Shown piece by piece: positions 41,996-51,273 of a stretch of DNA of 64,000 bases (position 1 is the stretch's first letter; the number at the start of each line of letters is the position of its first letter). The notes under the pieces were generated by a model. That model did not search any database. It saw only the letters and a program-made list of their open reading frames with translations, and was not told the DNA's origin. Location: assembly GCF_000212815.1 (NCBI RefSeq), contig NZ_GL890985.1, forward strand, positions 825,463-889,462, written 5' to 3'. Both the position numbers and the translations under genes were made by a program. Origin of the DNA: Streptococcus sanguinis SK49. Its GTDB lineage: Bacteria; Bacillota; Bacilli; Lactobacillales; Streptococcaceae.

Positions 41996-42016
41996 AACGC
42001 TTCAGGGCGTTTTTTT
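41996..42016 (+). terminator. terminator after DUF4044 gene
   Basis: AACGC/GCGTT stem with TTCAGG loop followed by seven T. Confidence 0.8.
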
Positions 42017-42041
42017 AGACTAGAAAAAGAGAATAGAAAAA

Positions 42042-43352
42042 ATGAGTATGTTTTTAGATACGGCCAAGATTCAAGTTAAGGCTGGCAATGGTGGCGATGG
42101 CATGGTGGCCTTTCGCCGTGAAAAATATGTTCCTAATGGCGGTCCTTGGGGCGGTGATGGCGGTCGTGGCGGCAATGTTGTTTTTGTTGTAGACGAGGGC
42201 CTGCGCACCCTGATGGATTTTCGCTACAATCGCCACTTCAAGGCTCAGTCTGGTGAAAAGGGTATGACCAAGGGTATGCATGGCCGTGGAGCTGAGGACT
42301 TGATTGTTCGTGTACCGCAGGGGACGACGGTTCGTGATGCTGAGACGGGCAAGGTGCTGACGGACTTGGTAGAAAATGGCCAAGAATTTATCGTAGCGCG
42401 TGGTGGCCGAGGTGGTCGTGGAAATATCCGCTTTGCAACGCCTAAAAATCCTGCTCCAGAGATTTCTGAGAACGGAGAACCAGGTCAAGAACGGGAGCTT
42501 CTGCTTGAGCTTAAGGTCCTAGCAGATGTTGGTCTGGTTGGCTTCCCATCTGTCGGAAAATCAACTCTGCTTAGTGTTATCACAGCAGCTAAGCCTAAGA
42601 TTGGTGCCTATCATTTTACGACAATCGTTCCCAATCTAGGAATGGTTCGTACTCACTCTGGAGAGTCCTTTGCAGTAGCAGATCTACCAGGTTTGATTGA
42701 GGGAGCCAGCCAAGGGGTCGGACTGGGAACTCAGTTTCTCCGTCATATTGAGCGGACACGGGTCATCCTGCATGTCATCGATATGTCAGCTAGTGAGGGG
42801 CGTGATCCTTATGAGGACTATCTAGCTATCAATAAAGAGTTGGAATCCTATAATCTTCGTCTTATGGAGCGCCCGCAGATTATTGTTGCTAACAAGATGG
42901 ATATGCCAGATAGTGCTGAAAATCTCAAGGTATTCAAAGAGAAATTAGCGGCTAATTATGATGAGTTTGCGGAGCTGCCACAAATCTTCCCAATTTCCAG
43001 TCTGACTAAGCAAGGACTTGCGACTCTCTTGGATGCGACTGCAGAGTTACTGGATAAGACACCAGAGTTCTTGCTTTATGATGAGTCTGAAATGGAAGAA
43101 GAAGCTTACTATGGCTTTGACGAAGAAGCACCAGCCTTTGAAATTTCTCGTGATGATGATGCGACTTGGGTGCTGTCTGGTGATAAACTTGAGAAACTTT
43201 TTAATATGACTAACTTTGACCGCGATGAGGCAGTCATGAAATTTGCCCGTCAGCTGCGTGGTATGGGCGTTGATGAAGCCCTTCGTGATCACGGAGCCAA
43301 GGATGGGGATTTGGTTCGCATCGGCAAGTTTGAGTTTGAATTCGTTGACTAA
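42042..43352 (+). CDS. obgE: GTPase Obg
   Basis: A 436-residue essential GTPase bound to the 50S ribosomal subunit. The glycine-rich Obg fold (GGDGG.. repeats, residues 1-158) precedes the G domain with Walker [10 protein letters not shown], switch 2 DLPGLIEGA and NKMD; a C-terminal OCT domain ends at FEFEFVD. Two in-frame ATGs (42042, 42048) are possible. The ribosome site is weak. A 53-codon gene follows after 11 bp. Confidence 0.96.
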   Translation: MSMFLDTAKIQVKAGNGGDGMVAFRREKYVPNGGPWGGDGGRGGNVVFVVDEGLRTLMDFRYNRHFKAQSGEKGMTKGMHGRGAEDLIVRVPQGTTVRDAETGKVLTDLVENGQEFIVARGGRGGRGNIRFATPKNPAPEISENGEPGQERELLLELKVLADVGLVGFPSVGKSTLLSVITAAKPKIGAYHFTTIVPNLGMVRTHSGESFAVADLPGLIEGASQGVGLGTQFLRHIERTRVILHVIDMSASEGRDPYEDYLAINKELESYNLRLMERPQIIVANKMDMPDSAENLKVFKEKLAANYDEFAELPQIFPISSLTKQGLATLLDATAELLDKTPEFLLYDESEMEEEAYYGFDEEAPAFEISRDDDATWVLSGDKLEKLFNMTNFDRDEAVMKFARQLRGMGVDEALRDHGAKDGDLVRIGKFEFEFVD

Positions 43353-43363
43353 GGAGGCTTGCA

Positions 43364-43525
43364 ATGGGTGATAAACCAATATCCTTTCGCGATGAAAATG
43401 GAAACTTTGTCTCTGCAGCCGACGTCTGGAATGCAGAAAAGCTAGAAGAGCTCTTTAATAAACTCAACCCTAAGCGCAAGCTGCGTCTGGAAAGAGAAGC
43501 ATTAGCGAAAGCAGAAGAGGAATAA
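43364..43525 (+). CDS. small conserved protein downstream of obgE
   Basis: A 53-residue charged, soluble protein (MGDKPISFRDENGNFVSAAD at the start, KRKLRLEREALAKAEEE near the end). The ATG at 43364 has a strong AAGGAGG. It is 11 bp after obgE and followed by a terminator. Similar short ORFs accompany obg in other streptococci; function unknown. Confidence 0.78.
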   Translation: MGDKPISFRDENGNFVSAADVWNAEKLEELFNKLNPKRKLRLEREALAKAEEE

Positions 43526-43528
43526 GAT

Positions 43529-43572
43529 AAAAAGCAGCTAAGCAGGAAATAATCCTAGTCAGCTGCTTTTTA
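43529..43572. terminator. terminator between obgE operon and convergent ECF gene
   Basis: AAAAAGCAGCT (43529-43539) pairs with AGCTGCTTTTT (43561-43571); an inner AGGA/TCCT stem extends it. Poly-A and poly-T flanks make it usable from both sides. Confidence 0.8.
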
Positions 43573-43611
43573 GCGCTAAAGATGTATTCGTTAAGGTAAT
43601 TAACCTTTGTT

Positions 43612-44163
43612 TTAAGCAAAGATTTTAGGACTAACTGCTTTTATTCGAGGGAGAGCAGCTAGGCAGACACCTAGAACGATAAGCTTGTCTGCATAGTCAG
43701 TTAGTATTTGGACGAGGACGATACTAAGGACGGGGTTGACTCCCATTCCCCGCAGGGCTTGGACGATGAGACTGGATCCGCTGGATGTTATGCCTCCGAA
43801 GAGCAGGACAGTGATTGCAGAGGCTACTAGGGTACCCGGAAGGGCTACCAATAGGGTTTTCCAGAGAAGACTGAGCTTTAAGCTTCCTTTTTCTTTAAAA
43901 AACCAAGCTGCTGAAAGAGCGATGATGATAGCGACTGGCGAGTAGTAGAGAGAAAAGATATCGGTTGTCATCCAGCCAATGAGGGCGCTGAGAAAGGCAA
44001 CGCCAGCCCCAGCAAGAGGCCCTAAAGTCAAGCTAGCCAGAATCGTTCCAAAGGTATCTAGATAGACAGGTAATTTCAGAAATAGTGCAATATTAGCTCC
44101 CACGTAGTTAAGAGCGATACAGATAGATAAGAAGCTTAGGATAAGGGGTGTTGATTTTTTCAT
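43612..44163 (-). CDS. ECF transporter substrate-binding (S) component
   Basis: A 183-residue membrane protein with about five to six hydrophobic helices and the N-terminal pattern LILSFLSICIALNYVGANIALFLKLPVYLDTFGTILA typical of ECF S components; such proteins use a shared EcfA/A'/T module encoded elsewhere. The ATG at 44163 follows GAGGAAAAC. It starts 13 bp after the nucleoside hydrolase stop, so the two are cotranscribed and the substrate is probably a nucleoside, nucleobase or modified base. A queuosine-type salvage role is possible but not shown. Confidence 0.82.
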   Translation of the reverse strand: MKKSTPLILSFLSICIALNYVGANIALFLKLPVYLDTFGTILASLTLGPLAGAGVAFLSALIGWMTTDIFSLYYSPVAIIIALSAAWFFKEKGSLKLSLLWKTLLVALPGTLVASAITVLLFGGITSSGSSLIVQALRGMGVNPVLSIVLVQILTDYADKLIVLGVCLAALPRIKAVSPKIFA

Positions 44164-44176
44164 GATAAAGTTTTCC

Positions 44177-45148
44177 TCATAAAAATGATGATAGGTCTTG
44201 AGCAATCGTTTCCTTAGGCTGATTCAGGAGAATGGCTAAGAAGTTTTGGAAGAAGAGTGAGGGACTGACTTGAGTTGCAATATAGGCATTGGCTGGTTTA
44301 TGATAGAAGTCATAAGCATCAACCACAGTCTGTCCAAGAGCAATGCCTTCGGTTACGACTTCAACATAGGAGTCGAAGCCCGCACAAAGGTCCTCATACA
44401 GAAAATGAGCAATAGCCAGCGGATCGTTGATGACACAGCCGATGATGTGCTCGTATTCCCAGTGAAAGTCCCAGTAGAAACGCGTGATACGGCCGACAAA
44501 CTCAGCTACTTCTGGCTGCAGGAAACGCATGTACTCTAATAGATTGGGGGTGAGGACGATGGCGCGTGTGACATCTAGTCCAACCATCTCGATTTTTCGG
44601 CCTAACTTTTGATAGACAAATTGAGCGGCGTGTGGGTCACACCAGTAGTTATACTCGGCTACAGGTGAGCAGTTGCCATGAGATTTGTAGCTGCCGCCCA
44701 TACTGACAAAGCGTTTGATATGTTTTCCAATTTGGGGATTTTGCTTTATTGCCATTGCTAGATTAGTCAATGGTCCTAAGGTGATAAGGGAAGTGTCCTG
44801 AGCCTTTTGGAAATAGGTAGCCAGAAATTCAGAGGCTTTCTGAGGCTGGGGCTGACAATTGCTTGTTCGATTGATTCCGCTCTCGCCTAAACCATCCATA
44901 CCGTGGGTATCCTGGGCTGAAACGAAATCGCGGACTAGAGGCTTGTCTGCCCCTGCATAGACTGGTATATCTAGCCGGTTCAGTTTTTCTAATATTTTAA
45001 AGGCATTTTCAACACCAAGGTCTACTGGGACATTTCCAGCAACGATGGTCAGTGCTACAACTTCTAGATCGGGATGCTGAATGGCATAGATTAGAGCTAG
45101 ACTATCATCTATACCAGGGTCGCAGTCGATAATGACTTTTCTTTTCAT
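44177..45148 (-). CDS. nucleoside hydrolase (IUNH family)
   Basis: A 323-residue ribonucleoside hydrolase. The calcium-binding Asp cluster DCDPGIDD is at residues 8-15; other family segments are THGMDGLGES, TLGPLTNLAMAI and the C-terminal NDPLAIAHFL Asp. It splits the N-glycosidic bond of nucleosides to base and ribose. The ATG at 45148 (MKRKVIIDCDPG) has AGGAGAAC 4 bp upstream; a 33-codon in-frame extension runs through the leader terminator and is not real. The gene lies behind a structured leader and before an ECF S component. Confidence 0.92.
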   Translation of the reverse strand: MKRKVIIDCDPGIDDSLALIYAIQHPDLEVVALTIVAGNVPVDLGVENAFKILEKLNRLDIPVYAGADKPLVRDFVSAQDTHGMDGLGESGINRTSNCQPQPQKASEFLATYFQKAQDTSLITLGPLTNLAMAIKQNPQIGKHIKRFVSMGGSYKSHGNCSPVAEYNYWCDPHAAQFVYQKLGRKIEMVGLDVTRAIVLTPNLLEYMRFLQPEVAEFVGRITRFYWDFHWEYEHIIGCVINDPLAIAHFLYEDLCAGFDSYVEVVTEGIALGQTVVDAYDFYHKPANAYIATQVSPSLFFQNFLAILLNQPKETIAQDLSSFL

Positions 45149-45335
45149 GAGTTCTCCTTTGCCTATATAAAAATGAGGTTGAGACAATCGGTCCCAACCT
45201 CTTAACTGTCTGACTAATCGAGGAGACAGCAAAAAAACTATGCGCAAGACATTTTATATACAATATAAAGGCACTTAGTTTTTTATTCTGGGAAGTTTTC
45301 GAACCAGTCCAAAACCGAGGTTTTGATTTCTCTGT
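45149..45335 (-). promoter_or_regulatory. structured leader with terminator/antiterminator-like pairing (candidate riboswitch or attenuator)
   Basis: The 187-nt minus-strand leader ends in a terminator-like hairpin (45175-45201, GAGGTTGGGAC against GTCTCAACCTC) with a T-rich tail, only 10 nt before the ribosome site. An upstream segment (45220-45227, GTCTCCTC) repeats most of the 3' arm and could pair with the 5' arm instead. Further upstream are a CAAAACC/GGTTTTG hairpin (45309-45324) and a segment at about 45262-45296 resembling preQ1-I aptamers (CUGG-UUC...CCAG-AAUAAAAAACUAA), although the UAG needed for its pseudoknot is absent. Ligand unknown. Confidence 0.5.
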
Positions 45336-45341
45336 TTTTCT

Positions 45342-45370
45342 ATCATAAATAAAAATAAGGAAAAAGTCAA
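45342..45370 (-). promoter_or_regulatory. promoter of nucleoside hydrolase-ECF operon
   Basis: Minus strand TTGACT (45365-45370), 17-bp spacer, TATGAT (45342-45347). Confidence 0.75.
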
Positions 45371-45445
45371 TGGGAGTAAGCCTAACATGGCCACCCCCAT
45401 CTTTTTATGGTATAATGAAAAAAATAAGTAGGAGAAGTGATAATT

Positions 45446-45826
45446 ATGGCAAAAACGATTCATACAGATAAAGCACCAGCAGCGATTGGACCTTATGTTC
45501 AAGGAAAAATTGTCGGCAATCTTTTGTTTGCGAGTGGGCAGATTCCCCTGTCTCCTGAGACTGGAGAAATCATTGGGGCAACTATTGAAGAGCAGACCCA
45601 GCAGGTACTGAAAAATGTTTCAGCCATTTTGGAAGCCGCTGGAACAGATTTTGATCATGTGGTCAAGGCTACTTGCTTCTTGAGTGATATCAATGATTTT
45701 GTGGCCTTTAATGAAGTTTACAAAACAGCCTTTACAGAAGCATTTCCAGCTCGTTCAGCAGTCGAAGTTGCTCGTCTGCCTAAGGATGTGAAGATTGAGA
45801 TCGAGGTTATTGCCGAGATTCTCTAA
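45446..45826 (+). CDS. ridA: RidA family enamine/imine deaminase
   Basis: A 126-residue YjgF/YER057c/UK114 protein that hydrolyses reactive enamine/imine intermediates from PLP enzymes such as threonine dehydratase. The signature region AFPARSAVEVARLPKDVKIEIEV includes the conserved Arg. The ATG at 45446 (MAKTIHTDKAP) lies 9 bp after GGAGAA; a GTG 9 nt earlier is too close. A TGGTATAAT extended -10 at 45408-45416 is its likely promoter. A hairpin without T-run separates it from rapZ. Confidence 0.93.
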   Translation: MAKTIHTDKAPAAIGPYVQGKIVGNLLFASGQIPLSPETGEIIGATIEEQTQQVLKNVSAILEAAGTDFDHVVKATCFLSDINDFVAFNEVYKTAFTEAFPARSAVEVARLPKDVKIEIEVIAEIL

Positions 45827-45881
45827 AAAAGAGCGGGGGAAAACCACTCTTTGACAGATTCTATCTGATGAAAGGATTATT

Positions 45882-46772
45882 ATGTCTGAGAAGAAAATTC
45901 AGCTTATCATTGTGACTGGAATGAGCGGGGCGGGGAAAACCGTAGCCATTCAGTCTTTTGAAGACTTAGGTTATTTTACCATTGATAATATGCCGCCAAC
46001 TCTGGTGCCGAAGTTCTTGAAGCTAGTCGAAGGGACCACTGACAATGATAAATTGGCTCTGGTTGTCGATATGCGCAGCCGTTCCTTCTTTTTGCAAATC
46101 CAGAACGTTTTGGATGAATTAGAGCAGAATGAGAATATTGATTTTAAGATTCTTTTCCTAGATGCGGCGGATAAGGAGTTAGTGGCTCGTTACAAGGAAA
46201 CGCGTCGCAGCCATCCGTTGGCAGCTGATGGAAGGATTTTAGATGGGATTAAACTGGAGCGCGAACTTTTAGCCCCTCTGAAGAATCTTAGCCAAAATGT
46301 TGTGGACACAACAGATTTGACACCACGGGAGCTCAGAAAGACCATCTCTGAGCAATTCTCAAATCAGGACGAGATGCACAGTTTCCGTATTGAAGTCATG
46401 AGTTTTGGTTTCAAATACGGTCTGCCTTTGGATGCAGACTTGGTCTTTGATGTGCGCTTTCTGCCCAATCCCTACTATATGACTGAGCTGCGCAATCAGA
46501 CAGGCTTGGACAAGGATGTCTTTGACTATGTCATGAACCATGCCGAGTCAGAAGAATTTTATCAGCATCTGCTGGGCTTGATAGAGCCGATCTTGCCAGG
46601 CTATCAGAAGGAAGGTAAGTCTATCCTGACTATTGCTGTGGGCTGTACGGGTGGTCAGCACCGCAGTGTAGCCTTTGCTCAGCGCTTAGCAGATGATTTG
46701 GCTAAAAATTGGCCGGTCAATGCCAGTCACCGCGACAAAAACCGTCGGAAAGAAACGGTGAACCGCTCATGA
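45882..46772 (+). CDS. rapZ: RapZ/YvcJ nucleotide-binding protein
   Basis: A 296-residue P-loop protein with Walker A GMSGAGKT at residues 13-20 and the C-terminal region CTGGQHRSV. In E. coli RapZ is an RNA-binding adaptor for glmS control; in Gram-positives the YvcJ homologue has ATP/GTPase activity and affects competence. It is the first gene of the conserved rapZ-yvcK-whiA cluster; its TGA overlaps the yvcK ATG. Confidence 0.94.
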   Translation: MSEKKIQLIIVTGMSGAGKTVAIQSFEDLGYFTIDNMPPTLVPKFLKLVEGTTDNDKLALVVDMRSRSFFLQIQNVLDELEQNENIDFKILFLDAADKELVARYKETRRSHPLAADGRILDGIKLERELLAPLKNLSQNVVDTTDLTPRELRKTISEQFSNQDEMHSFRIEVMSFGFKYGLPLDADLVFDVRFLPNPYYMTELRNQTGLDKDVFDYVMNHAESEEFYQHLLGLIEPILPGYQKEGKSILTIAVGCTGGQHRSVAFAQRLADDLAKNWPVNASHRDKNRRKETVNRS

Positions 46773-47746
46773 GAAAGCCAAGAATTACAGTCATTGGCGG
46801 TGGAACAGGAATTTCAGTTATTTTAGACAGCCTACGTAAAAAGGACGTAGAAATTACAGCCATTGTCACAGTAGCAGATGATGGAGGCAGTTCTGGTGAG
46901 CTGCGGAAAAACATCCAGCAGCTGACTCCGCCAGGTGACCTTCGAAATGTTCTGGTAGCCATGTCTGACATGCCAAAATTCTATGAGAAGGTCTTCCAGT
47001 ATCGCTTTGCGGAAGGAGATGGCGTTCTAGCGGGGCATCCCTTGGGCAATCTGATTATTGCCGGCATTTCCGAAATGCAGGGCTCAACCTATAATGCCAT
47101 GCAGCTTCTGACCAAGTTCTTCCACACGACAGGCAAAATCTATCCTTCTAGCGACACCCCCCTAACTCTGCATGCTGTGTTTGCAGATGGGACGGAAGTT
47201 GTCGGTGAAAGCAATCTGACCAGCAAGAGCGGGATGATTGAGCGGGTCTATGTTACCAATACCTATGATGACAAGAAGCCTGCTGCCAGTAAAAAGGTAG
47301 TCGAGAGCATCTTAGAAAGCGATATGGTGGTTCTGGGACCAGGTTCACTATTTACCTCTATCTTGCCTAATCTCGTTATTGAGGAAATTGGCCAAGCTCT
47401 TCTAGACACCAAGGCAGAAGTGGCCTATGTCTGCAATATTATGACCCAGCGAGGCGAAACAGAGCATTTTTCAGACAGCGATCACGTCCAAGTCCTGCAC
47501 CGTCATTTAGGCAGGAAGTTTGTAGATACAGTCTTGGTTAATATCGAACCTGTCCCTCATGAGTACATGGACAGCAACCAGTTTGACGAATATCTGGTAC
47601 AGGTGGAGCATGATTTTCAAGGCTTACAAGAGCAGGTTCCGCGCGTTATTTCTTCGAATTTTCTGCGTTTGGAAAATGGCGGAGCTTTCCATGATGGTGA
47701 GTTGGTTGTTGACGAATTGATGCAGATTATACAGGTACGCAAATGA
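46769..47746 (+). CDS. yvcK: YvcK (gluconeogenesis/cell-shape factor, CofD-like)
   Basis: A 325-residue CofD-fold protein: N-terminal [14 protein letters not shown] nucleotide-binding loop, [10 protein letters not shown] and [13 protein letters not shown]. It binds UDP-sugars and is needed for wall synthesis and growth on some carbon sources in Bacillus. ATG 46769 overlaps the rapZ stop by ATGA; the longer open frame lies within rapZ. Its own stop overlaps the whiA start. Confidence 0.94.
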   Translation: MRKPRITVIGGGTGISVILDSLRKKDVEITAIVTVADDGGSSGELRKNIQQLTPPGDLRNVLVAMSDMPKFYEKVFQYRFAEGDGVLAGHPLGNLIIAGISEMQGSTYNAMQLLTKFFHTTGKIYPSSDTPLTLHAVFADGTEVVGESNLTSKSGMIERVYVTNTYDDKKPAASKKVVESILESDMVVLGPGSLFTSILPNLVIEEIGQALLDTKAEVAYVCNIMTQRGETEHFSDSDHVQVLHRHLGRKFVDTVLVNIEPVPHEYMDSNQFDEYLVQVEHDFQGLQEQVPRVISSNFLRLENGGAFHDGELVVDELMQIIQVRK

Positions 47747-48654
47747 GCTTTACAGTAAAAGTAAAAGAAGAACTGCTGAGTCTGGCAAGCAGAGATAAAA
47801 ATGAGCTGTCAGCCATGATTAAGATGTCTGGCAGTTTGGGCTTGGCCAGCAGTGGTTTGACCCTGTCTGTCACAACAGAAAATGCCAAAATTGCCCGCCA
47901 TCTCTATGAGTTGCTATCTGACCTTTATCAGGTCAAGTCAGAAATCCGCCACCATCAGAAGACTAATCTGCGCAAGAACCGTGTATACACAGTATTTCTG
48001 GATCAGAAAGTGGAAGAAATCCTATCTGACCTGCACTTGGCTGACTCCTTTTTTGGTATCGAGGCCGGGATTGATCAGACCATTTTGTCAGATGACGAAG
48101 CTAGCCGAGCCTACCTCCGGGGAGCCTTTCTCTCAAATGGCAGCATGCGAGAGCCAGACTCAGGCAAGTACCAGCTGGAAATCTTGTCCGTTTATCTGGA
48201 TCATGCTGAAGATTTGGCTGCCTTGATGCGGCGTTTTCTGCTGGATGCCAAGACCATTGAGCGTAAGAAGGGGGCTGTCACTTATCTGCAGCGGGCTGAG
48301 GACATCATGGATTTTCTCATTGTCATCGGTGCTATGGAAGCCATGGCTGAGTTTGAGTCTCTTAAGCTCATGCGGGAAGCGCGCAATGACCTCAACCGTG
48401 CTAATAATGCGGAGACAGCGAACATCGCTCGCACGGTTACAGCCAGTATGAAAACCATCAACAATATTGCCAAAATCAGCGACAATATTGGTATCGAGAG
48501 TTTACCTGTAGACCTGCAGGAGGTAGCCCAGCTTCGTATCCAACATCCAGACTACTCCATCCAGCAGCTAGCTGATAGTCTGAGCCGGCCACTGACTAAG
48601 AGCGGCGTCAATCATCGCTTGAGAAAAATCAATAAAATCGCAGATGAATTATAA
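47743..48654 (+). CDS. whiA: WhiA DNA-binding protein
   Basis: A 303-residue protein with a degenerate LAGLIDADG endonuclease-like N-terminal domain ([11 protein letters not shown]) and a C-terminal helix-turn-helix ([27 protein letters not shown]). It controls or assists cell division in Gram-positives. It is last in rapZ-yvcK-whiA with ATGA coupling and is followed by a strong terminator. Confidence 0.95.
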   Translation: MSFTVKVKEELLSLASRDKNELSAMIKMSGSLGLASSGLTLSVTTENAKIARHLYELLSDLYQVKSEIRHHQKTNLRKNRVYTVFLDQKVEEILSDLHLADSFFGIEAGIDQTILSDDEASRAYLRGAFLSNGSMREPDSGKYQLEILSVYLDHAEDLAALMRRFLLDAKTIERKKGAVTYLQRAEDIMDFLIVIGAMEAMAEFESLKLMREARNDLNRANNAETANIARTVTASMKTINNIAKISDNIGIESLPVDLQEVAQLRIQHPDYSIQQLADSLSRPLTKSGVNHRLRKINKIADEL

Positions 48655-48655
48655 A

Positions 48656-48689
48656 AGCTGCTGAGCTTGAGCTCGGCAGCTGTTTTTTT
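48656..48689. terminator. terminator between whiA and convergent fnr
   Basis: AGCTGC(T)GAGC ... GCTC(G)GCAGCT stem (48656-48681) and a run of seven T. Confidence 0.88.
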
Positions 48690-49656
48690 ATAGGCTTGTA
48701 GAATGTTTGGGTTGGACTTTTTGCTCAGGATAGATATGGTTAATGGCATTGTTGACAGCAGTAGGTGCCTCACCTAACCCAGTCGCAATCAAGTCAATCT
48801 TTCCCTCGTAGCTGCAGCAGTCACCAGCTGCATAGATACCTGGCACGGAAGTTTCTTGCTTGCTATTGACCAAAATTTTGTGACGGTTGAGCTCCAAGCC
48901 CCAATCTTTGAGATTGCCGACAGAGGATTTAAAACCGTAGTTGACAAAGAGGTGATCCAGAGGCAGAAGCTGACTTTCCTCTCCTTTAACTTGGCTGATT
49001 TCCAAGTGGGTTATCTTGCCATTTTCACCAACCAATCGACTCGGTACAAATGGTGTCTTAATCTCAACGCTAGAAGCCTTGAGTTCTTCCACACTATGCT
49101 CTAAAGCCCGGAAGTTGTCCCGACGATGAACCAGGCTAGTTTCTGCGATTTTTTCAAAAGCTAGTGCCCAGTCAACAGCCGAGTCGCCGCCGCCCAGAAC
49201 AACAACCTTTTTGCCTGCGTACTGGCTGATGTTTGAAACGTGATAGTGAAGGTTGCTGTAGCTTTCAGCATCATCTAGCTCTAAAGCTCTCGGTTTGAAG
49301 GCGCCGCCTCCCATGGCGATGATGATGGTTTTGGTCTGATGCTGAGCTTGAGAAGTCGTGATGGTAAAGCCATCATCCGCTTTGACGATATCCAGCACTG
49401 TTTCATTGAGGCAAATCTCAGTCTGGAAAGTTTCCAGCTGCTCAATCAGACGCTGTGTCAACTCTTCGCCACTTAGATTGGTAAAGCCAGGGACATCCAG
49501 AATCTTCTTCTCTGGATAAAGAATAGCCGGCTGACCGCCCAGCTGAGGCAGGGAATCAATGATTTTAACCTTGGCTTGGCGCAGATGAGCGTAAAAAGCT
49601 GCGAATAGGCCAACTGGACCGCCACCGACAATCGTAATATCATACAGTTCAGACAT
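48688..49656 (-). CDS. ferredoxin/flavodoxin--NADP reductase (thioredoxin-reductase-like type 2)
   Basis: A 322-residue flavoprotein: FAD-binding GGGPVGLFAAFY, NADPH-binding VVVLGGGDSAVDWA, and the second FAD motif GIYAAGDCCSYEGK. It has the thioredoxin reductase fold but lacks the CxxC redox pair, which places it with the Fnr type 2/YumC family that reduces ferredoxin or flavodoxin, e.g. for NrdI. The ATG at 49656 follows GAGGAAG. A minus-strand TGGTACAAT around 49698 suggests its own promoter. Confidence 0.9.
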   Translation of the reverse strand: MSELYDITIVGGGPVGLFAAFYAHLRQAKVKIIDSLPQLGGQPAILYPEKKILDVPGFTNLSGEELTQRLIEQLETFQTEICLNETVLDIVKADDGFTITTSQAQHQTKTIIIAMGGGAFKPRALELDDAESYSNLHYHVSNISQYAGKKVVVLGGGDSAVDWALAFEKIAETSLVHRRDNFRALEHSVEELKASSVEIKTPFVPSRLVGENGKITHLEISQVKGEESQLLPLDHLFVNYGFKSSVGNLKDWGLELNRHKILVNSKQETSVPGIYAAGDCCSYEGKIDLIATGLGEAPTAVNNAINHIYPEQKVQPKHSTSL

Positions 49657-49743
49657 AATCTTCCTCAATCTTTTTAAAATAAACTAGCATTATTGTACCA
49701 CAAAAAGGGATTGAAATGTAAGTAAATGTTTTAAAGGCATCTT

Positions 49744-49765
49744 AAAAGCCCCATTAGGGGCTTAA
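49744..49765 (-). terminator. terminator of the RclA-like reductase gene
   Basis: AAGCCCC/GGGGCTT perfect stem around ATTA, directly after the stop codon on the minus strand. Confidence 0.8.
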
Positions 49766-49767
49766 AA

Positions 49768-51084
49768 TTAGATAGCAAATAAATCATTGAGGTTTTCAGC
49801 CAGAGTTGGATGAGTGAAGATTTGTTTGCTCAAGTAGGTGTAAGGAATCTTATTATCCATGGCTACAGTCAGGATATTGATAATTTCCTGAGCTCCAGCT
49901 GAGAAGATAGTTGCTCCGACGATTTCCTTGGTTTCAGTGTTGACAACAGCCTTGAAGGCACCGCGTAAGTCAGCATTGACATGTCCACGAGGCATTGCTG
50001 CGACAGGAATCTCCTTCACTGCAATCGGCAATCCTTGCTCTTGGGCTTCCTTTTCAGTCAATCCGATTTGAGCCAAAGGCGGTGTGATGAACATGCTGGT
50101 AGGGACGTTCTTACGGTCTTCCAGTGTGTAGCTGCCATCGCCAGCCAGATAGCTATAAAGGATGCGGAAGTCATCCAGTGAGATATAAGTGAACTGCAGA
50201 CCGCCATTGACATCGCCCGCTGCAAATACACCAGGTACAGATGTTTCCAAGTGCTTATCGACCTTAATCGCTCCGCGCTCTGTCAGCTCGATATCTGTAT
50301 TTTCCAGCTGTAGTGGTTCAATATTGGGCTTACGGCCGGTAGCATAGAGAAGGGCATCGAAGCGGAATTCTCCAGATTCTGTCACAACTACAACTTCGTC
50401 ACCATCATTTTTGACCTGTGTGGTACGTACATTTTGTAAGAGTTGGATTCCGTCTTCTTCCATGTACTGCTTAGCTAGAGCAGCGATAGAAGGCTCTACT
50501 CGAGGGAGAAAGACAGGAGCAGCATCCAGTACAGTTACTTGACTGCCCAATTTATTGTAGAGTCCAGCAAATTCTAGGCCGATGTTACCGCCGCCCAGAA
50601 CTCCTAAACGTTTAGGAAGTTCCTTCAGATTTTGGATGCCAGTTGAATCGTAAACATTTTTAGTATCAGTCAGTCCTGGAATTGGCAGGACATTGGAAAC
50701 AGCACCGGTATTGATGACAATAGTTTCAGCAGTCAGTTCCTCTTTCTCATCGCCAGCTGTGATTTCAATGACTTTATTGGAAAGGAAATGAGCTTCCGCA
50801 TCAATGATGTCAACACCAGCACCACCGATTGCTGCGTAGTTCTTCCCGTTGAGACGGCTGGTTACAGCATTCTTTTCAGCCATGACTTGGTCGAAAGCCA
50901 GGCCTTTTTCAGCTGCGACAAGCAGGGTCTTGGTTGGGATGCAGGCGATATTGATACAGGTTCCCCCGTACATAGCCTTGCTTCGCTCAATCAAAGCAAC
51001 TTTTTTTCCTTGAGCCGCCATTTTGGCTGCCAATGTTTTACCGGCTTTCCCAAAGCCGATGACAATTAAATCATAGGTTAACAT
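49768..51084 (-). CDS. flavin disulfide reductase, RclA/hypothiocyanite-reductase-like
   Basis: A 438-residue pyridine nucleotide-disulfide oxidoreductase. FAD loop GFGKAGKTLAAK, redox cysteines Cys43 and Cys48 in GGTCINIACIPTK, NAD(P)H loop LGGGNIGLEFAG, and C-terminal dimerisation domain with HPTLAEN. The CINIxCIPTK spelling is that of the RclA group, whose streptococcal members reduce hypothiocyanous acid, the salivary peroxidase product. That function is inferred; glutathione or mercury reductase is less likely. Own terminator; promoter not pinned down. Confidence 0.85.
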   Translation of the reverse strand: MLTYDLIVIGFGKAGKTLAAKMAAQGKKVALIERSKAMYGGTCINIACIPTKTLLVAAEKGLAFDQVMAEKNAVTSRLNGKNYAAIGGAGVDIIDAEAHFLSNKVIEITAGDEKEELTAETIVINTGAVSNVLPIPGLTDTKNVYDSTGIQNLKELPKRLGVLGGGNIGLEFAGLYNKLGSQVTVLDAAPVFLPRVEPSIAALAKQYMEEDGIQLLQNVRTTQVKNDGDEVVVVTESGEFRFDALLYATGRKPNIEPLQLENTDIELTERGAIKVDKHLETSVPGVFAAGDVNGGLQFTYISLDDFRILYSYLAGDGSYTLEDRKNVPTSMFITPPLAQIGLTEKEAQEQGLPIAVKEIPVAAMPRGHVNADLRGAFKAVVNTETKEIVGATIFSAGAQEIINILTVAMDNKIPYTYLSKQIFTHPTLAENLNDLFAI

Positions 51085-51273
51085 AATTTACCTCCATTTT
51101 TCAAAAAAGATTGTATCACATCTAGTCAGAAATTGCTGATTTCTGCTACGCTTTTTTTCTTCAGTATTTTTAGTGTTTATTTTTATACAGAATGTCCATT
51201 TTTGAGCAATGTTTTCGCAGTTCCAGTCAGTCTGTGTTATACTAAGTTTCATTATTTATTTTAGGAGGGCAAA

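Noticed and set aside
45827..45881. Hairpin between ridA and rapZ (AAAGAGCGG/CCACTCTTT) as a terminator
   Set aside because: The stem is plausible but no T-run follows on the plus strand, so termination is not supported.
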